DNA of 64,000 nt from Deltaproteobacteria bacterium GWB2_55_19 (GTDB taxonomy: Bacteria > Desulfobacterota > GWC2-55-46), in contig MGPQ01000010.1 in assembly GCA_001797465.1 (NCBI GenBank), positions 248,001-312,000 on the forward strand, read 5' to 3'. Shown here piece after piece: positions 45,652-52,725 of the stretch (position 1 is its first letter; each line of letters begins with the position of its first letter). The translations under genes and the position numbers were made by a program. The notes beneath the pieces are model-generated. The model was not told where the DNA came from. It was given only the letters and a program-made list of their open reading frames with translations, and did not search any database.

Positions 45652-47313
45652 ATGGCCAACAACGCCTTCAAGAACATCCGCCGCATCAACGAGATAGCGG
45701 TAACTCTCATCAGGTACGGCTTCGGCGGGCTCGTCTCCGAGCTCCACCTGTTTCCCCGCGCGCTCGCGCGGATAGAGCGCATATTCGTATCCAAAAAAAA
45801 GACCGAAGGGCTCTCGGTACCCGAGCGGATACGGATGGTCCTTGAGGAGCTCGGCCCGACCTACATAAAGCTCGGGCAGATCGCCTCGACAAGGGCCGAC
45901 CTCCTCCCGCCCGACTGGGTCGATGAGTTCAAGAAGCTCCAGGACATGGTCACGCCCATCCCTTTCGAGGACGTGAAGGCGGTGATTGAATCATCCCTTA
46001 AAGCGCCCCTCTCAACCAAGTTCAGCTCCTTTAACCCAGAGCCGGTCGCCTCGGCCTCTATCGCGCAGGTCCATTACGCGGAGCTTCAGGACGGCACGAA
46101 GGTCGCCGTCAAGGTGAAGCGCCCCGGCATAGACCGCATAATCGAGTCCGACATGTCGGTCATGAATACGGTCGCGGGTCTGCTGGACAAGTATGTCCCG
46201 GCCTCCCGGAGGTACCGCACCAGGGAGGTAGTAGCCGAGTTCGAGAGGGTCATAAAAAAAGAGCAGGACCTTTCCATCGAGGGCGTCAACATCAACCGCT
46301 TCTACAACCTCTTCAAGGGCGACCCGACGATACAGATACCGTTGGTCTACTGGGACTATACGGCCCAGGAAGTCCTTACGATGGAGCGCGTTTACGGCAC
46401 CCCGATAGACGAGGTTGAAAAGTTAAGGGCAAAGGGGTTGGACGTAAAGCCGATAGCCATCCGCGGCATAGAGTTATTCTTCAAGCAGGTCTTCGAGTTC
46501 GGCGTATTCCACGCCGACCTTCACCCCGGCAATATCTTCGTCCGCGACGACGGGGTGATCATATATCTGGACTTCGGCATCATAGGCAGGCTCGACCGGG
46601 ACTTGAGAAAGTACCTTGCCTCCATGCTCTATTACCTTGTCCGCGGCGATTACATGAGGATGGCCGCGGTCCACAGGGAGATGGGGCTCATCGGGGATGA
46701 TGTGAGCCTCGCAGAGTTCGAGGACGCGCTCCGGGACATATCCGAGCCGATATTCGGCAAATCCCTTGAGGATATCGACATCCCCGGGCTCCTTATGAAG
46801 CTCATACAGACGGCGCGTCAATTCAACATGACTTTACAGCCGAACCTCCTCCTCCTCCAGAAATCGATGGTCATCATAGAGGGCGTGGGCAGACAATTAT
46901 ACCCGGATGTGAATATGTGGGAGGTCGCCAGACCCCTCATCTACAAGTGGATGGCTAAGGAGAAGTTCTCCCCGAAGCAGATATTGGAGAGGGGGAGGGA
47001 AGGGATCGAGGAGCTTGCCGGAGCGGCGCTGGAGTTGCCCATCCAGGCTCACGCGCTCTTAAAGAGGGCGCTACGCGAGGAGTTGCGGATAGGTTTCGTC
47101 CACCACAGGCTCGAGAACGTAACCGAGGAGCTAAAAAACGCCGGTAAGAGGATAGGCGGGGGCATCATCGTCGCCTCGCTCGTCATCGGGGCCTCGATGG
47201 TCGCGGTATATTCCGGGCCTGAGGCTGTGCGCCTTCTCGGCCTGCCGGTCTTGAGCGACATAGGCTTCGTGCTCGCCGTAATATTCGGTTACAGGCTATT
47301 TTCGGAAAGGTAA
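45652..47313 (+). CDS. ubiB: ABC1/AarF atypical kinase family protein UbiB
   Basis: 553 residues. Kinase-like motifs are LGPTYIKLGQIASTRADLLP (KxGQ), ASASIAQVHYAEL (Ala-rich loop), VFHADLHPGNIFVRDDG and IYLDFGIIGRLDRD. Two C-terminal helices (IIVASLVIGASMVAVYSG; a second near the end) anchor it in the membrane. It has ATPase activity needed for ubiquinone assembly. The cluster context supports UbiB over other ADCK members. Confidence 0.93.
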   Translation: MANNAFKNIRRINEIAVTLIRYGFGGLVSELHLFPRALARIERIFVSKKKTEGLSVPERIRMVLEELGPTYIKLGQIASTRADLLPPDWVDEFKKLQDMVTPIPFEDVKAVIESSLKAPLSTKFSSFNPEPVASASIAQVHYAELQDGTKVAVKVKRPGIDRIIESDMSVMNTVAGLLDKYVPASRRYRTREVVAEFERVIKKEQDLSIEGVNINRFYNLFKGDPTIQIPLVYWDYTAQEVLTMERVYGTPIDEVEKLRAKGLDVKPIAIRGIELFFKQVFEFGVFHADLHPGNIFVRDDGVIIYLDFGIIGRLDRDLRKYLASMLYYLVRGDYMRMAAVHREMGLIGDDVSLAEFEDALRDISEPIFGKSLEDIDIPGLLMKLIQTARQFNMTLQPNLLLLQKSMVIIEGVGRQLYPDVNMWEVARPLIYKWMAKEKFSPKQILERGREGIEELAGAALELPIQAHALLKRALREELRIGFVHHRLENVTEELKNAGKRIGGGIIVASLVIGASMVAVYSGPEAVRLLGLPVLSDIGFVLAVIFGYRLFSER

Positions 47314-47314
47314 G

Positions 47315-47749
47315 ATGGAAAACGGGAAGATAAGGATAATCGGCGTCATACAGTGCGACTTCGCCCGCGAGAGGTGCAGCGGCTTCGGGTGCATGAACTC
47401 GTTCACCCAGAGGATAGACGCATTCGCGAGGTATAAGGACAACGACAAGATAATGCTCGTCCCCTTCAACTGCGGCGGGTGCCCCGGCAGGCGCATAAGC
47501 CGGGTAGCCGCGAACCTCATAAAGAGGGCGCAGAAAAAGGCTGAGGTGGAAAAAGACGAGATAGTGATACACCTGGCTTCATGCATAGTGACCGACAACG
47601 GCCATTATCCCCCGTGCCCGCACATAGATTACATAGAAAAGATATTGAAGAGGAAGGGGCTTAAGGTCAAGAAGGGTAGTTACAAGTCGAAGACCGCCAC
47701 AAGGCGTAGGGAAGAAGGCCTCTACGAGCCTTTTGATTGGGATGAGTAA
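47315..47749 (+). CDS. CGGC-domain putative metal-binding protein
   Basis: 144 residues, starting one base after ubiB. Cys-rich: VIQCDFARERCSGFGCMNSF, PFNCGGCPGRR (the CGGC motif), LASCIVT and PPCPHIDY. The family is thought to bind metal or an Fe-S cluster; its function is unknown. The basic C-terminus (KVKKGSYKSKTATRRREEG) is notable. It may help Fe-S supply for UbiV, but that is inference from position only. Confidence 0.85.
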   Translation: MENGKIRIIGVIQCDFARERCSGFGCMNSFTQRIDAFARYKDNDKIMLVPFNCGGCPGRRISRVAANLIKRAQKKAEVEKDEIVIHLASCIVTDNGHYPPCPHIDYIEKILKRKGLKVKKGSYKSKTATRRREEGLYEPFDWDE

Positions 47750-47777
47750 GGCGCCCTTTTATAAGGGCAGGGCGCCT
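47749..47777. terminator. Convergent hairpin between the CGGC gene and micropeptide 1
   Basis: AGGCGCCCT / AGGGCGCCT, a perfect 9-bp stem with an 11-base loop. It touches the stop codons of both converging genes. Confidence 0.6.
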
Positions 47778-47865
47778 ACGCGAGGAGGTTAAGGGCGCTT
47801 ACGGCTACGATTACGGCTATTACGGCAACACTTGCGGCTATCTCGAATACGGTCTTCTTTTTCAT
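47776..47865 (-). CDS. Hydrophobic micropeptide 1 (29 aa), tandem family
   Basis: 29 codons from ATG to TAG, with AGGAGAGG seven bases upstream on the minus strand. It begins MKKKTVFEIAASVAVIAVIV and ends VSALNLLA, giving a short basic start, one predicted membrane helix and a small polar tail. It is a clear paralogue of the next three frames, with conserved TVFE/TIFET and AVSALNL blocks. Conservation across four copies, each with its own ribosome site, supports coding. I do not recognise the family. An inner-membrane location is predicted. Confidence 0.75.
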   Translation of the reverse strand: MKKKTVFEIAASVAVIAVIVAVSALNLLA

Positions 47866-47889
47866 CGTTCCTCTCCTGGGCTTTGACTG

Positions 47890-47976
47890 TTAGATTACGA
47901 GGTTAAGGGCGCTTACGGCTACGACGGTCACTATCACGGCGAGGCTGGCAACGGTTTCGAATATCGTTTTTTTCAT
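47890..47976 (-). CDS. Hydrophobic micropeptide 2 (28 aa), tandem family
   Basis: 28 codons, ATG to TAA. It starts MKKTIFETVASLAVIVTVV and ends VSALNLVI. GAAAGGGG lies upstream as a weaker ribosome site. The gap to micropeptide 3 upstream is only 28 bases and to micropeptide 1 downstream 24 bases, so copies 3, 2 and 1 are probably one transcript. Confidence 0.78.
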   Translation of the reverse strand: MKKTIFETVASLAVIVTVVAVSALNLVI

Positions 47977-48004
47977 CTTTTTGCCCCTTTCGGTTTAAGG
48001 TTGC

Positions 48005-48088
48005 CTACATTACGAAGTTTACAGCGCTTACGGCTACGAGGGTCACTATTACGGCAAGGCTTGCAACGGTCTCGAAGATTCTGGTCAT
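48005..48088 (-). CDS. Hydrophobic micropeptide 3 (27 aa), tandem family
   Basis: 27 codons, ATG to TAG. It starts MTRIFETVASLAVIVTLVAV and ends SAVNFVM. AAGGAGAA is upstream. It differs from micropeptide 4 in only two residues near the C-terminus. A TATAAT box lies 46 bases upstream in a segment that is itself duplicated in front of copy 4. Confidence 0.8.
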   Translation of the reverse strand: MTRIFETVASLAVIVTLVAVSAVNFVM

Positions 48089-48133
48089 TTTGTTTTCTCC
48101 TTTTTTTTGGTTTGTGTTGCGTCTTATGTAGCT

Positions 48134-48139
48134 ATTATA
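48134..48139 (-). promoter_or_regulatory. -10 box of micropeptides 3-2-1
   Basis: TATAAT on the minus strand. The surrounding roughly 75 bases closely match those at 48290-48365. No -35 consensus is visible, so another sigma factor or an activator is possible. Confidence 0.5.
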
Positions 48140-48189
48140 CTTGAACGAGTATTAGAGGATTATTAGACCGGGGACCCGGCCCCTGAAAC

Positions 48190-48273
48190 CTACATCACCA
48201 AGTTCGACGCGCTTACTGCTACGAGGGTGACTATTACGGCAAGGCTGGCAACGGTTTCGAATATTCTGGTCAT
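48190..48273 (-). CDS. Hydrophobic micropeptide 4 (27 aa), tandem family
   Basis: 27 codons, ATG to TAG. It has the same start and core as copy 3 (FETVASLAVIVTLVAVSA) and the tail SNLVM. AGGAGAG is upstream. Synonymous third-base differences between copies 3 and 4 (GCA/GCC, ATC/ATA, GTG/GTC) with nearly unchanged protein suggest purifying selection at the amino-acid level. Confidence 0.8.
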   Translation of the reverse strand: MTRIFETVASLAVIVTLVAVSASNLVM

Positions 48274-48320
48274 TTTGTTCTCTCCTTTTGTTTTTGGTTT
48301 GTGTTGCATCTTATGGTTCC

Positions 48321-48326
48321 ATTATA
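48321..48326 (-). promoter_or_regulatory. -10 box of micropeptide 4
   Basis: TATAAT on the minus strand, 48 bases before the ATG, inside the duplicated upstream segment. It lies divergent to ubiE (start 48448). Confidence 0.5.
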
Positions 48327-48447
48327 CTCAGTCGATATTAGAGGATTATTAAACCGGGGACCCGGCGGCTTGAAATAATTACATAGGATAGAAGTTAAGC
48401 AAAATCAAGAAGTTAGGCTCGTCGCCCTTTCGGGGCTGGAGGCGGAT

Positions 48448-49194
48448 ATGTCCGAGAAGATGACCCATTTCGGGAACAGAACAGTCCCTGAGGAGAAAAA
48501 AGAAGAGCTCGTAAGGGAGGTCTTTGATTCCGTCGCGTCCAAGTACGACCTCATGAACGACCTCATGTCCATGGGGACGCACAGGATCTGGAAGAGGCTC
48601 GTTGCTGAGGAGACCGGGTTGAAGCCCGGAGAGTGCGCCATAGACGTCGCAGGCGGCACGGCGGATATCTCTCTCCTGATGGCCGAGAGGGTCGGGGAGG
48701 CCGGGTCTATCGTCGTCTTCGACATAAACCACGAGATGCTAAAAGTCGGACAAGAGAAGTGCATCGACCGGGGGTATCTCAAGAACATCAGGTTCGTCCA
48801 GGGAAACGCCGAGGAGATAGCCTTCGAGGACAATACCTTCCACTGCGCGACCGTCGGCTTCGGCATAAGGAACGTGACGCACCTCGACAGGGCCTTTGCC
48901 GAGATGGCCCGCGTCGTCAAACCCGGCGGCAAGGTGATTTGCCTCGAGTTCTCTCACCCGGAGAGCAAGCTCTTCGGCAAGCTCTACGACATGTATTCAT
49001 TTTCTTTTCTGCCAGCCGTGGGCGAGTTTATTACCGGTAACAGGTCCGCGTACGAGTATTTGCCGGAATCCATCAGGAAGTTCCCCCCGCAGGAGGAGTT
49101 GAAGAAGATAATGGAGGGTGTCGGGCTCTTTAAGGTCAGGTACTACAACCTCTTTAACGGCATCGCCGCGGTCCACATAGGAGTGAAGGTGTAG
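48448..49194 (+). CDS. ubiE: Demethylubiquinone/demethylmenaquinone methyltransferase
   Basis: 248 residues, class I SAM methyltransferase. SKYDLMNDLMSMGTHRIWKR and AIDVAGGTADISLLMAE are family motifs, as is GFGIRNVTHLDRAF. It methylates the quinone ring carbon. Sequence alone does not tell ubiquinone from menaquinone use, but flanking ubiV, ubiB and ubiT favour ubiquinone. It is followed one base later by ubiT. Confidence 0.96.
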   Translation: MSEKMTHFGNRTVPEEKKEELVREVFDSVASKYDLMNDLMSMGTHRIWKRLVAEETGLKPGECAIDVAGGTADISLLMAERVGEAGSIVVFDINHEMLKVGQEKCIDRGYLKNIRFVQGNAEEIAFEDNTFHCATVGFGIRNVTHLDRAFAEMARVVKPGGKVICLEFSHPESKLFGKLYDMYSFSFLPAVGEFITGNRSAYEYLPESIRKFPPQEELKKIMEGVGLFKVRYYNLFNGIAAVHIGVKV

Positions 49195-49195
49195 G

Positions 49196-49618
49196 ATGGA
49201 AAGGGAAGAGCTCAAAGAGAAGATAAGGGAGAAGTTCGTTAAATCCATGAGAGCGCCCTTGAAGGCGATCCCGCTCTGGATGGAGGCGATAGGCGTCGGC
49301 GTTTTCATCGCGCAGATTGTGGATGCGCACCCGAATTTCAAGGAACGCCTCGGAGAGATAGATGACAAGGTCTTTATGTTCGAGGCGATGGACATTGGGA
49401 AAAAGTTCTTCCTCCATATAAAGGACAGGGAAGTAAAGGTCGTCCCGCATATGCTTAGAACGCCGGACGTTGAAATGCGGGGGGAGGTAAAGGTGCTGGT
49501 CGATGTGCTGACAGGCAAGGAAGACCCGGACACGGTCTTCTTCTCAAGAAAGTTGGAAATAAGCGGGGACACGGCTGTGGCCATACACTTTAAAAATATA
49601 TTGGCGGGGTTGGGGTAG
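49196..49618 (+). CDS. ubiT: SCP2-domain ubiquinone accessory protein (UbiT-like)
   Basis: 140 residues with an SCP2 lipid-binding domain: MRTPDVEMRGEVKVLVDVL is replaced here by LRTPDVEMRGEVKVLVDVLT, then KEDPDTVFFSRKLEISGDTA and AIHFKNIL. UbiT binds the hydrophobic quinone intermediate in the O2-independent pathway with UbiU and UbiV. It starts one base after ubiE. UbiJ is the aerobic counterpart and is the main alternative, but it is longer. Confidence 0.85.
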   Translation: MEREELKEKIREKFVKSMRAPLKAIPLWMEAIGVGVFIAQIVDAHPNFKERLGEIDDKVFMFEAMDIGKKFFLHIKDREVKVVPHMLRTPDVEMRGEVKVLVDVLTGKEDPDTVFFSRKLEISGDTAVAIHFKNILAGLG

Positions 49619-49632
49619 GAGGAGGGCAGGGG

Positions 49633-49656
49633 GTAGGGTGCGCGTTGTGCGCACCT
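49633..49656 (+). repeat. REP palindrome
   Basis: GTAGGGTGCGCGTTGTGCGC then ACCT, the same family as the RAYT-flanking repeats, 15 bases after ubiT. Confidence 0.75.
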
Positions 49657-49672
49657 TATATGGCGCCTTGCT

Positions 49673-49695
49673 GGTTCAGGTTTGTACCCTGAACC
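49673..49695. repeat. Short palindrome GGTTCAGG/CCTGAACC
   Basis: 8-bp arms around a seven-base loop. A similar palindrome occurs at 57741-57763, in both cases beside the large two-armed repeat. Confidence 0.6.
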
Positions 49696-49743
49696 CTTTG
49701 ATTCGTGCCCCGAATAATGCTTGCTGGCCTATTTAAATTCTCT

Positions 49744-50229
49744 GCCAAAGCCCTTTTGCGCGCTCCGCACGCTTTCGCGCAGGGGCTCCTAACGCTTCCT
49801 TCCTCCCCTTCCCGCTCGCGCGCCCCTTAGAGCGCTACGCGTCTAATTTCCCTCGGCGCGCTCGCCTCTTCCTCCCTTATGCGTTCTCCGCCCTGCGCCT
49901 GTGTGTTTGTAAAGACAGAACAAAAGCTAGTCTTTTACTTTCCCGCCCCATATAACAGATGGGAGGGGATTGAGGGGAGGGTGAAAAACTCCCCCCTTCA
50001 CCCCGGCCCTCTCCCACAAGGGGAGAGGGGGAACTTCTTGCGGCTTTTTTGTTTTTCAAAACACCCCAGGCATGGGGTGAGCGACCTTAAGGGAGGAAGC
50101 CATATGAGCGAGCCGGGGAAGTAAAAAGGCGCGACAGCGCCCTAAGGGGCGAGCGAATGGGAGGGGGAGGGCGGAGGGAGCGAAGCCCCATGCCGAAAAA
50201 AAGCCCGGCAGGGCGCTAAAGGCTTTTGA
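49744..50229. repeat. Two-armed GC-rich repeat, copy X
   Basis: The left arm starts AAAGCCCTTTTGCGCGCTCC and runs to a GTGTGTTTGTAAAGACAGAA block near 49925. The right arm runs from CCCCAGGCATGGGGTGAGCG near 50064 to GCAGGGCGCTAAAGGCTTTT. The arms are roughly inverted copies of each other. Compared with copy Y (57320) it carries about 130 extra central bases of CCCCTCCC-type repeat. No gene is credible in the 748-base gap 49619-50367. Confidence 0.7.
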
Positions 50230-50269
50230 GCAACAGCTTTTGCCGATCTGGTCTTTTTGGCGGGGCATC

Positions 50270-50299
50270 GTTGGGTTTCTCTGCGCTCAGCCCAACCTA
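50270..50299. repeat. REP-like palindrome (GTTGGG type)
   Basis: GTTGGGTT-TCTCTGCGCTC-AGCCCAACC. Related copies are at 54918 and 54979. Confidence 0.55.
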
Positions 50300-50307
50300 T
50301 GACCGCA

Positions 50308-50339
50308 AAAAAAAGCCCGCCGGCTTCTATCCGGCGGGC
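50308..50339 (-). terminator. Intrinsic terminator of the 50368 gene
   Basis: On the minus strand GCCCGCCGG / CCGGCGGGC with a seven-base loop, then TTTTTTTT. Confidence 0.9.
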
Positions 50340-50367
50340 GGTTTGTTTTTAAAGGCGAAAGCAAACC

Positions 50368-50772
50368 CTACTCGAACACTATCTCCTTTATGTTCTTCGC
50401 CGCTATCCTGTAAGTACCGAAGCTCGTGACCCCGAGGAGCCTCTCGTCGCTCTCCAGGCTCACGGCGACGACGTCGCCGTTCTTGAGCGTTACCTGAAAG
50501 TCCGACCTGTTGCCGTTGCCGCTGTTCATGGAGGAGAGCTTCTTCACCTTCTCGAAGGAGATGGTGACCAGCCCCTTGCCTCTGACCCCGGTAAAAAAGA
50601 CGTTCCCCTCCCAGCTCGCGTGCGAGACCTTGGTCGCGACGTCCTGGTCGTCCCTGACCGTGGCCTTGAAGTCTATATCCGGCGTCGGCACCTCCGGCCC
50701 CGGCGGCTTTGCCATAGCCACCAGCAGTACCCAGAAAAAAAGAAGGGGGGCGATCTTAAGGACTCTCCTCAT
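50368..50772 (-). CDS. Exported protein of unknown function
   Basis: 134 residues. A signal peptide (basic RRVLK start, hydrophobic core, AMA-K cleavage region near residue 21) sends it to the periplasm. The mature part looks beta-rich, with KNGDVVAVSLESDERLLGVT and TSFGTYRIAAKNIKEIVF, a layout seen in small secreted beta-barrel-like proteins. No catalytic residues are evident. It is a single gene with its own terminator, and GGAGG lies before the ATG. Confidence 0.72.
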   Translation of the reverse strand: MRRVLKIAPLLFFWVLLVAMAKPPGPEVPTPDIDFKATVRDDQDVATKVSHASWEGNVFFTGVRGKGLVTISFEKVKKLSSMNSGNGNRSDFQVTLKNGDVVAVSLESDERLLGVTSFGTYRIAAKNIKEIVFE

Positions 50773-50909
50773 CAGGAAACCTCCGCGTATTAAGTCATTG
50801 TCAAGAGTCAGTGTTAAATGGAGAGCACAATACTCCTATTATTATCAGGCAGAAGGGCGAAAAGTCAAGGGATAAAGGCCGCGTCCCGCTTCGAAAGGCC
50901 TTGTAATCG

Positions 50910-50938
50910 TTGACAAACAGCCATATCTGGCTTATAAT
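50910..50938 (+). promoter_or_regulatory. Consensus sigma-70 promoter directly abutting a start codon
   Basis: TTGACA (50910-50915), 17-base spacer, TATAAT (50933-50938): perfect in both hexamers and spacing. The ATG at 50947 begins eight bases after the -10 box, about where transcription should start. Confidence 0.85.
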
Positions 50939-50946
50939 TTTGATCT

Positions 50947-51207
50947 ATGGCCTCGCGAATCAACTTTGTAGACCTATACTCCTTCTTTAACGAGCTCGAC
51001 GCATCCGTCATCGAGACGCTTCTGGAGGACTACAGCATAAGCTGTTCCATAAGGACGCTCGGCCCCATCCGCTTCTCGACGGACACCTCCAATTATCAGG
51101 AAAAGCGAATCTCGGTCGAGTCGGAAAAGATCGAGAACGCGAGGAAGATCATAATCGACGCCATAAGGAGCGGGGTCATATCGAGAGAGGGCAAGTTCAG
51201 GGCCTGA
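50947..51207 (+). CDS. Small DUF2007-like protein, predicted leaderless
   Basis: 86 residues, cytosolic. FVDLYSFFNELDASVIETLL and the later RISVESEKIENARKIIIDAI resemble DUF2007-type putative signalling or metal-binding proteins, but the match is weak. There is no second start codon nearby and no ribosome site, because the ATG sits right at the predicted transcription start. It stands alone between repeat-rich gaps. Confidence 0.65.
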   Translation: MASRINFVDLYSFFNELDASVIETLLEDYSISCSIRTLGPIRFSTDTSNYQEKRISVESEKIENARKIIIDAIRSGVISREGKFRA

Positions 51208-51573
51208 CAAGCCAGGGCTCTCGCCGGATACCGCAGTTTTACCTGAGGACGCCTCGCGCGCGCCGTATTAAATCATAAAATTCCCTATGGCAGGACAGCC
51301 CCCTCTCCCCTTGTGGGAGCAAATCCAGCCTTCACGCTCGTCACCCGGAACGTAGACGGCCCCCATTCGCTCGCCGGAAGCCGGAAACGTCCTTGAGATA
51401 CACGGCTCTATCTGGTGATTGCTGTGTGCCGTTTGCGGAAATTCAAGCGAGAAGAGGGATGTGCCGATAGAAATATTACCGCATTTCGTAGTTGTGGAAT
51501 TTGCTTCTTCAAATAAGTATAATATCAAGGCCCCGGAGAGGGCCTGTGGTTGTTAAAAAATACAGCATTTGTT
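51208..51573 (+). other. Intergenic region without credible genes
   Basis: About 365 bases before the next repeat. A minus-strand frame (51268-51528, 86 codons) is present but has no family resemblance, no ribosome site and mixed composition. A TAAGTATAATATC stretch near 51515 could be a plus-strand -10 region. Confidence 0.4.
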
Positions 51574-51697
51574 CAGGTTGCTCAAAAAGCTCCCGATGCG
51601 AGGCGTCGAGGAACGAGGCATGAGGCGTACTGTAGTATGTACGTCGCAGTGACGAGCGACGAAGACAGCGAAGCAGATGGACTTTTTCAGCAGCCTG
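51574..51697 (-). repeat. CAGGCTGCTC-type palindromic repeat, copy 2
   Basis: Inverted relative to copy 1 at 8255. Ends are CAGGTTGCTCAAAAAG and CTTTTTCAGCAGCCTG, imperfect inverted repeats. The interior has a TACTGTAGTATGTACGTCGC palindrome-rich centre and CATCTGCTTCGCTGTCTTCG on the minus strand. Confidence 0.75.
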
Positions 51698-51726
51698 CCT
51701 AAAATCGAAGGACCCGAGGAGGACAG

Positions 51727-52164
51727 ATGAAGGTCTTCACCACCGCCATAAGGATCAAATCGAGCGCCAAGACAGCAGAGGTTAATATCACCAACCAGGT
51801 CGAGGCGGTAATCCTTGAGAGCAACGTCTACGAGGGCATGGCGCTGGTATTCACGGGGCATACGACGGCAAGCATACACCTCTCCAACGCGGACCGCGAC
51901 CTCGAAGAGGACTTTCACAACCTCTTGAAGGAGATCGTCCCGAATAAGCCGGACTTCAGGCACAACAAGGGCGATTACGGCAGGAACGCCGACGCGCACT
52001 TGAAGTCCGTGCTCGTCGGAAATAGCGTCACCGTCCCGGTTACCAAGGGGAGGCTCGCCCTCGGCCAGTGGCAGGCGATATACTTCTCCGAGTTCGACGG
52101 GCCGCGCTCAAGGCTCATCTCCATAAAGGTCTTCGGCGCCGCAGAGCCCGGAACGAACCCGTAG
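51727..52164 (+). CDS. YjbQ/UPF0047 family protein
   Basis: 145 residues. HTTASIHLSNADRDLEEDFH, HNKGDYGRNADAHLKSVLVG and RLALGQWQAIYFSEFDGPR are the family motifs; clustered His/Asp/Glu residues could bind metal. Members have been linked to weak thiamine-phosphate synthase activity. It ends immediately before rsmD (stop and next start adjacent), so the two are co-translated. Confidence 0.93.
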   Translation: MKVFTTAIRIKSSAKTAEVNITNQVEAVILESNVYEGMALVFTGHTTASIHLSNADRDLEEDFHNLLKEIVPNKPDFRHNKGDYGRNADAHLKSVLVGNSVTVPVTKGRLALGQWQAIYFSEFDGPRSRLISIKVFGAAEPGTNP

Positions 52165-52725
52165 ATGAGGGTCGTCGGGGGGAGCCTCAAGGGCAGGAGG
52201 CTCGCCTCCATAAAGGGCGCTCCGATAAGGCCGACCTCCGACAAGGTAAGAGAGGCGATATTCAACATCCTCCCGAGGGAGTTTCCTTTCAGAAGGGTAC
52301 TCGACCTCTTCGCCGGGACCGGCGCGATGGGCATAGAGGCGATGAGCCGCGGGGGCGACGCTGTCACGTTCGTTGACGCGGACGCCGGTTCTGTCAATGT
52401 CATAAGGAAGAACCTCGGTGCCTGCGGCATAAAAGAGGGGGCGCGGGTCTTGAAGGGCGACGCGTTAAGGGAGCTTAACGCCCTTTCCCGTTGGGGTGAG
52501 GAGTTTGACCTGATATTCGTCGACCCGCCGTATAATACCGCGTTATTCGAAGAGAGCTTGAATGAGATAGGGAGGCTCGGCCTGCTTCGCGCCGAAGGCG
52601 CGCTCGTCGCCGAGACCTCGAAACGCGCCCCGTGGAAGGCGGAAGTCCCCGGACTCGTCTTGTACGACGAGAGAAGGTACGGGGATACTCTCGTATATTT
52701 TTTTAAGGCCACCTCTAAAAATTAG
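52165..52725 (+). CDS. rsmD: 16S rRNA (guanine966-N2)-methyltransferase
   Basis: 186 residues. VRVVGGSLKGRRL-type N-terminus, RPTSDKVREAIFNIL, DLFAGTGAMGIEAMSRG (SAM motif I) and the catalytic FVDPPYN. It methylates 16S rRNA of the 30S subunit. Its last codons and TAG stop lie inside repeat copy D, so the C-terminus (ATSKN) is partly repeat-derived. coaD normally follows rsmD and does so here after the repeat. Confidence 0.95.
   Translation: MRVVGGSLKGRRLASIKGAPIRPTSDKVREAIFNILPREFPFRRVLDLFAGTGAMGIEAMSRGGDAVTFVDADAGSVNVIRKNLGACGIKEGARVLKGDALRELNALSRWGEEFDLIFVDPPYNTALFEESLNEIGRLGLLRAEGALVAETSKRAPWKAEVPGLVLYDERRYGDTLVYFFKATSKN

Noticed and set aside
47760-48280. Regularly spaced similar blocks resembling a CRISPR array or simple tandem repeat
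   Set aside because: Each block is a complete ATG-to-stop frame with a ribosome site, spacers are unequal, and differences fall mostly at third codon positions, so the repeats are genes.
51268-51528. 86-codon minus-strand frame in a gap
   Set aside because: No recognisable motif, signal or ribosome site, and it overlaps repeat-like GGGAG sequence; not supported as a gene.
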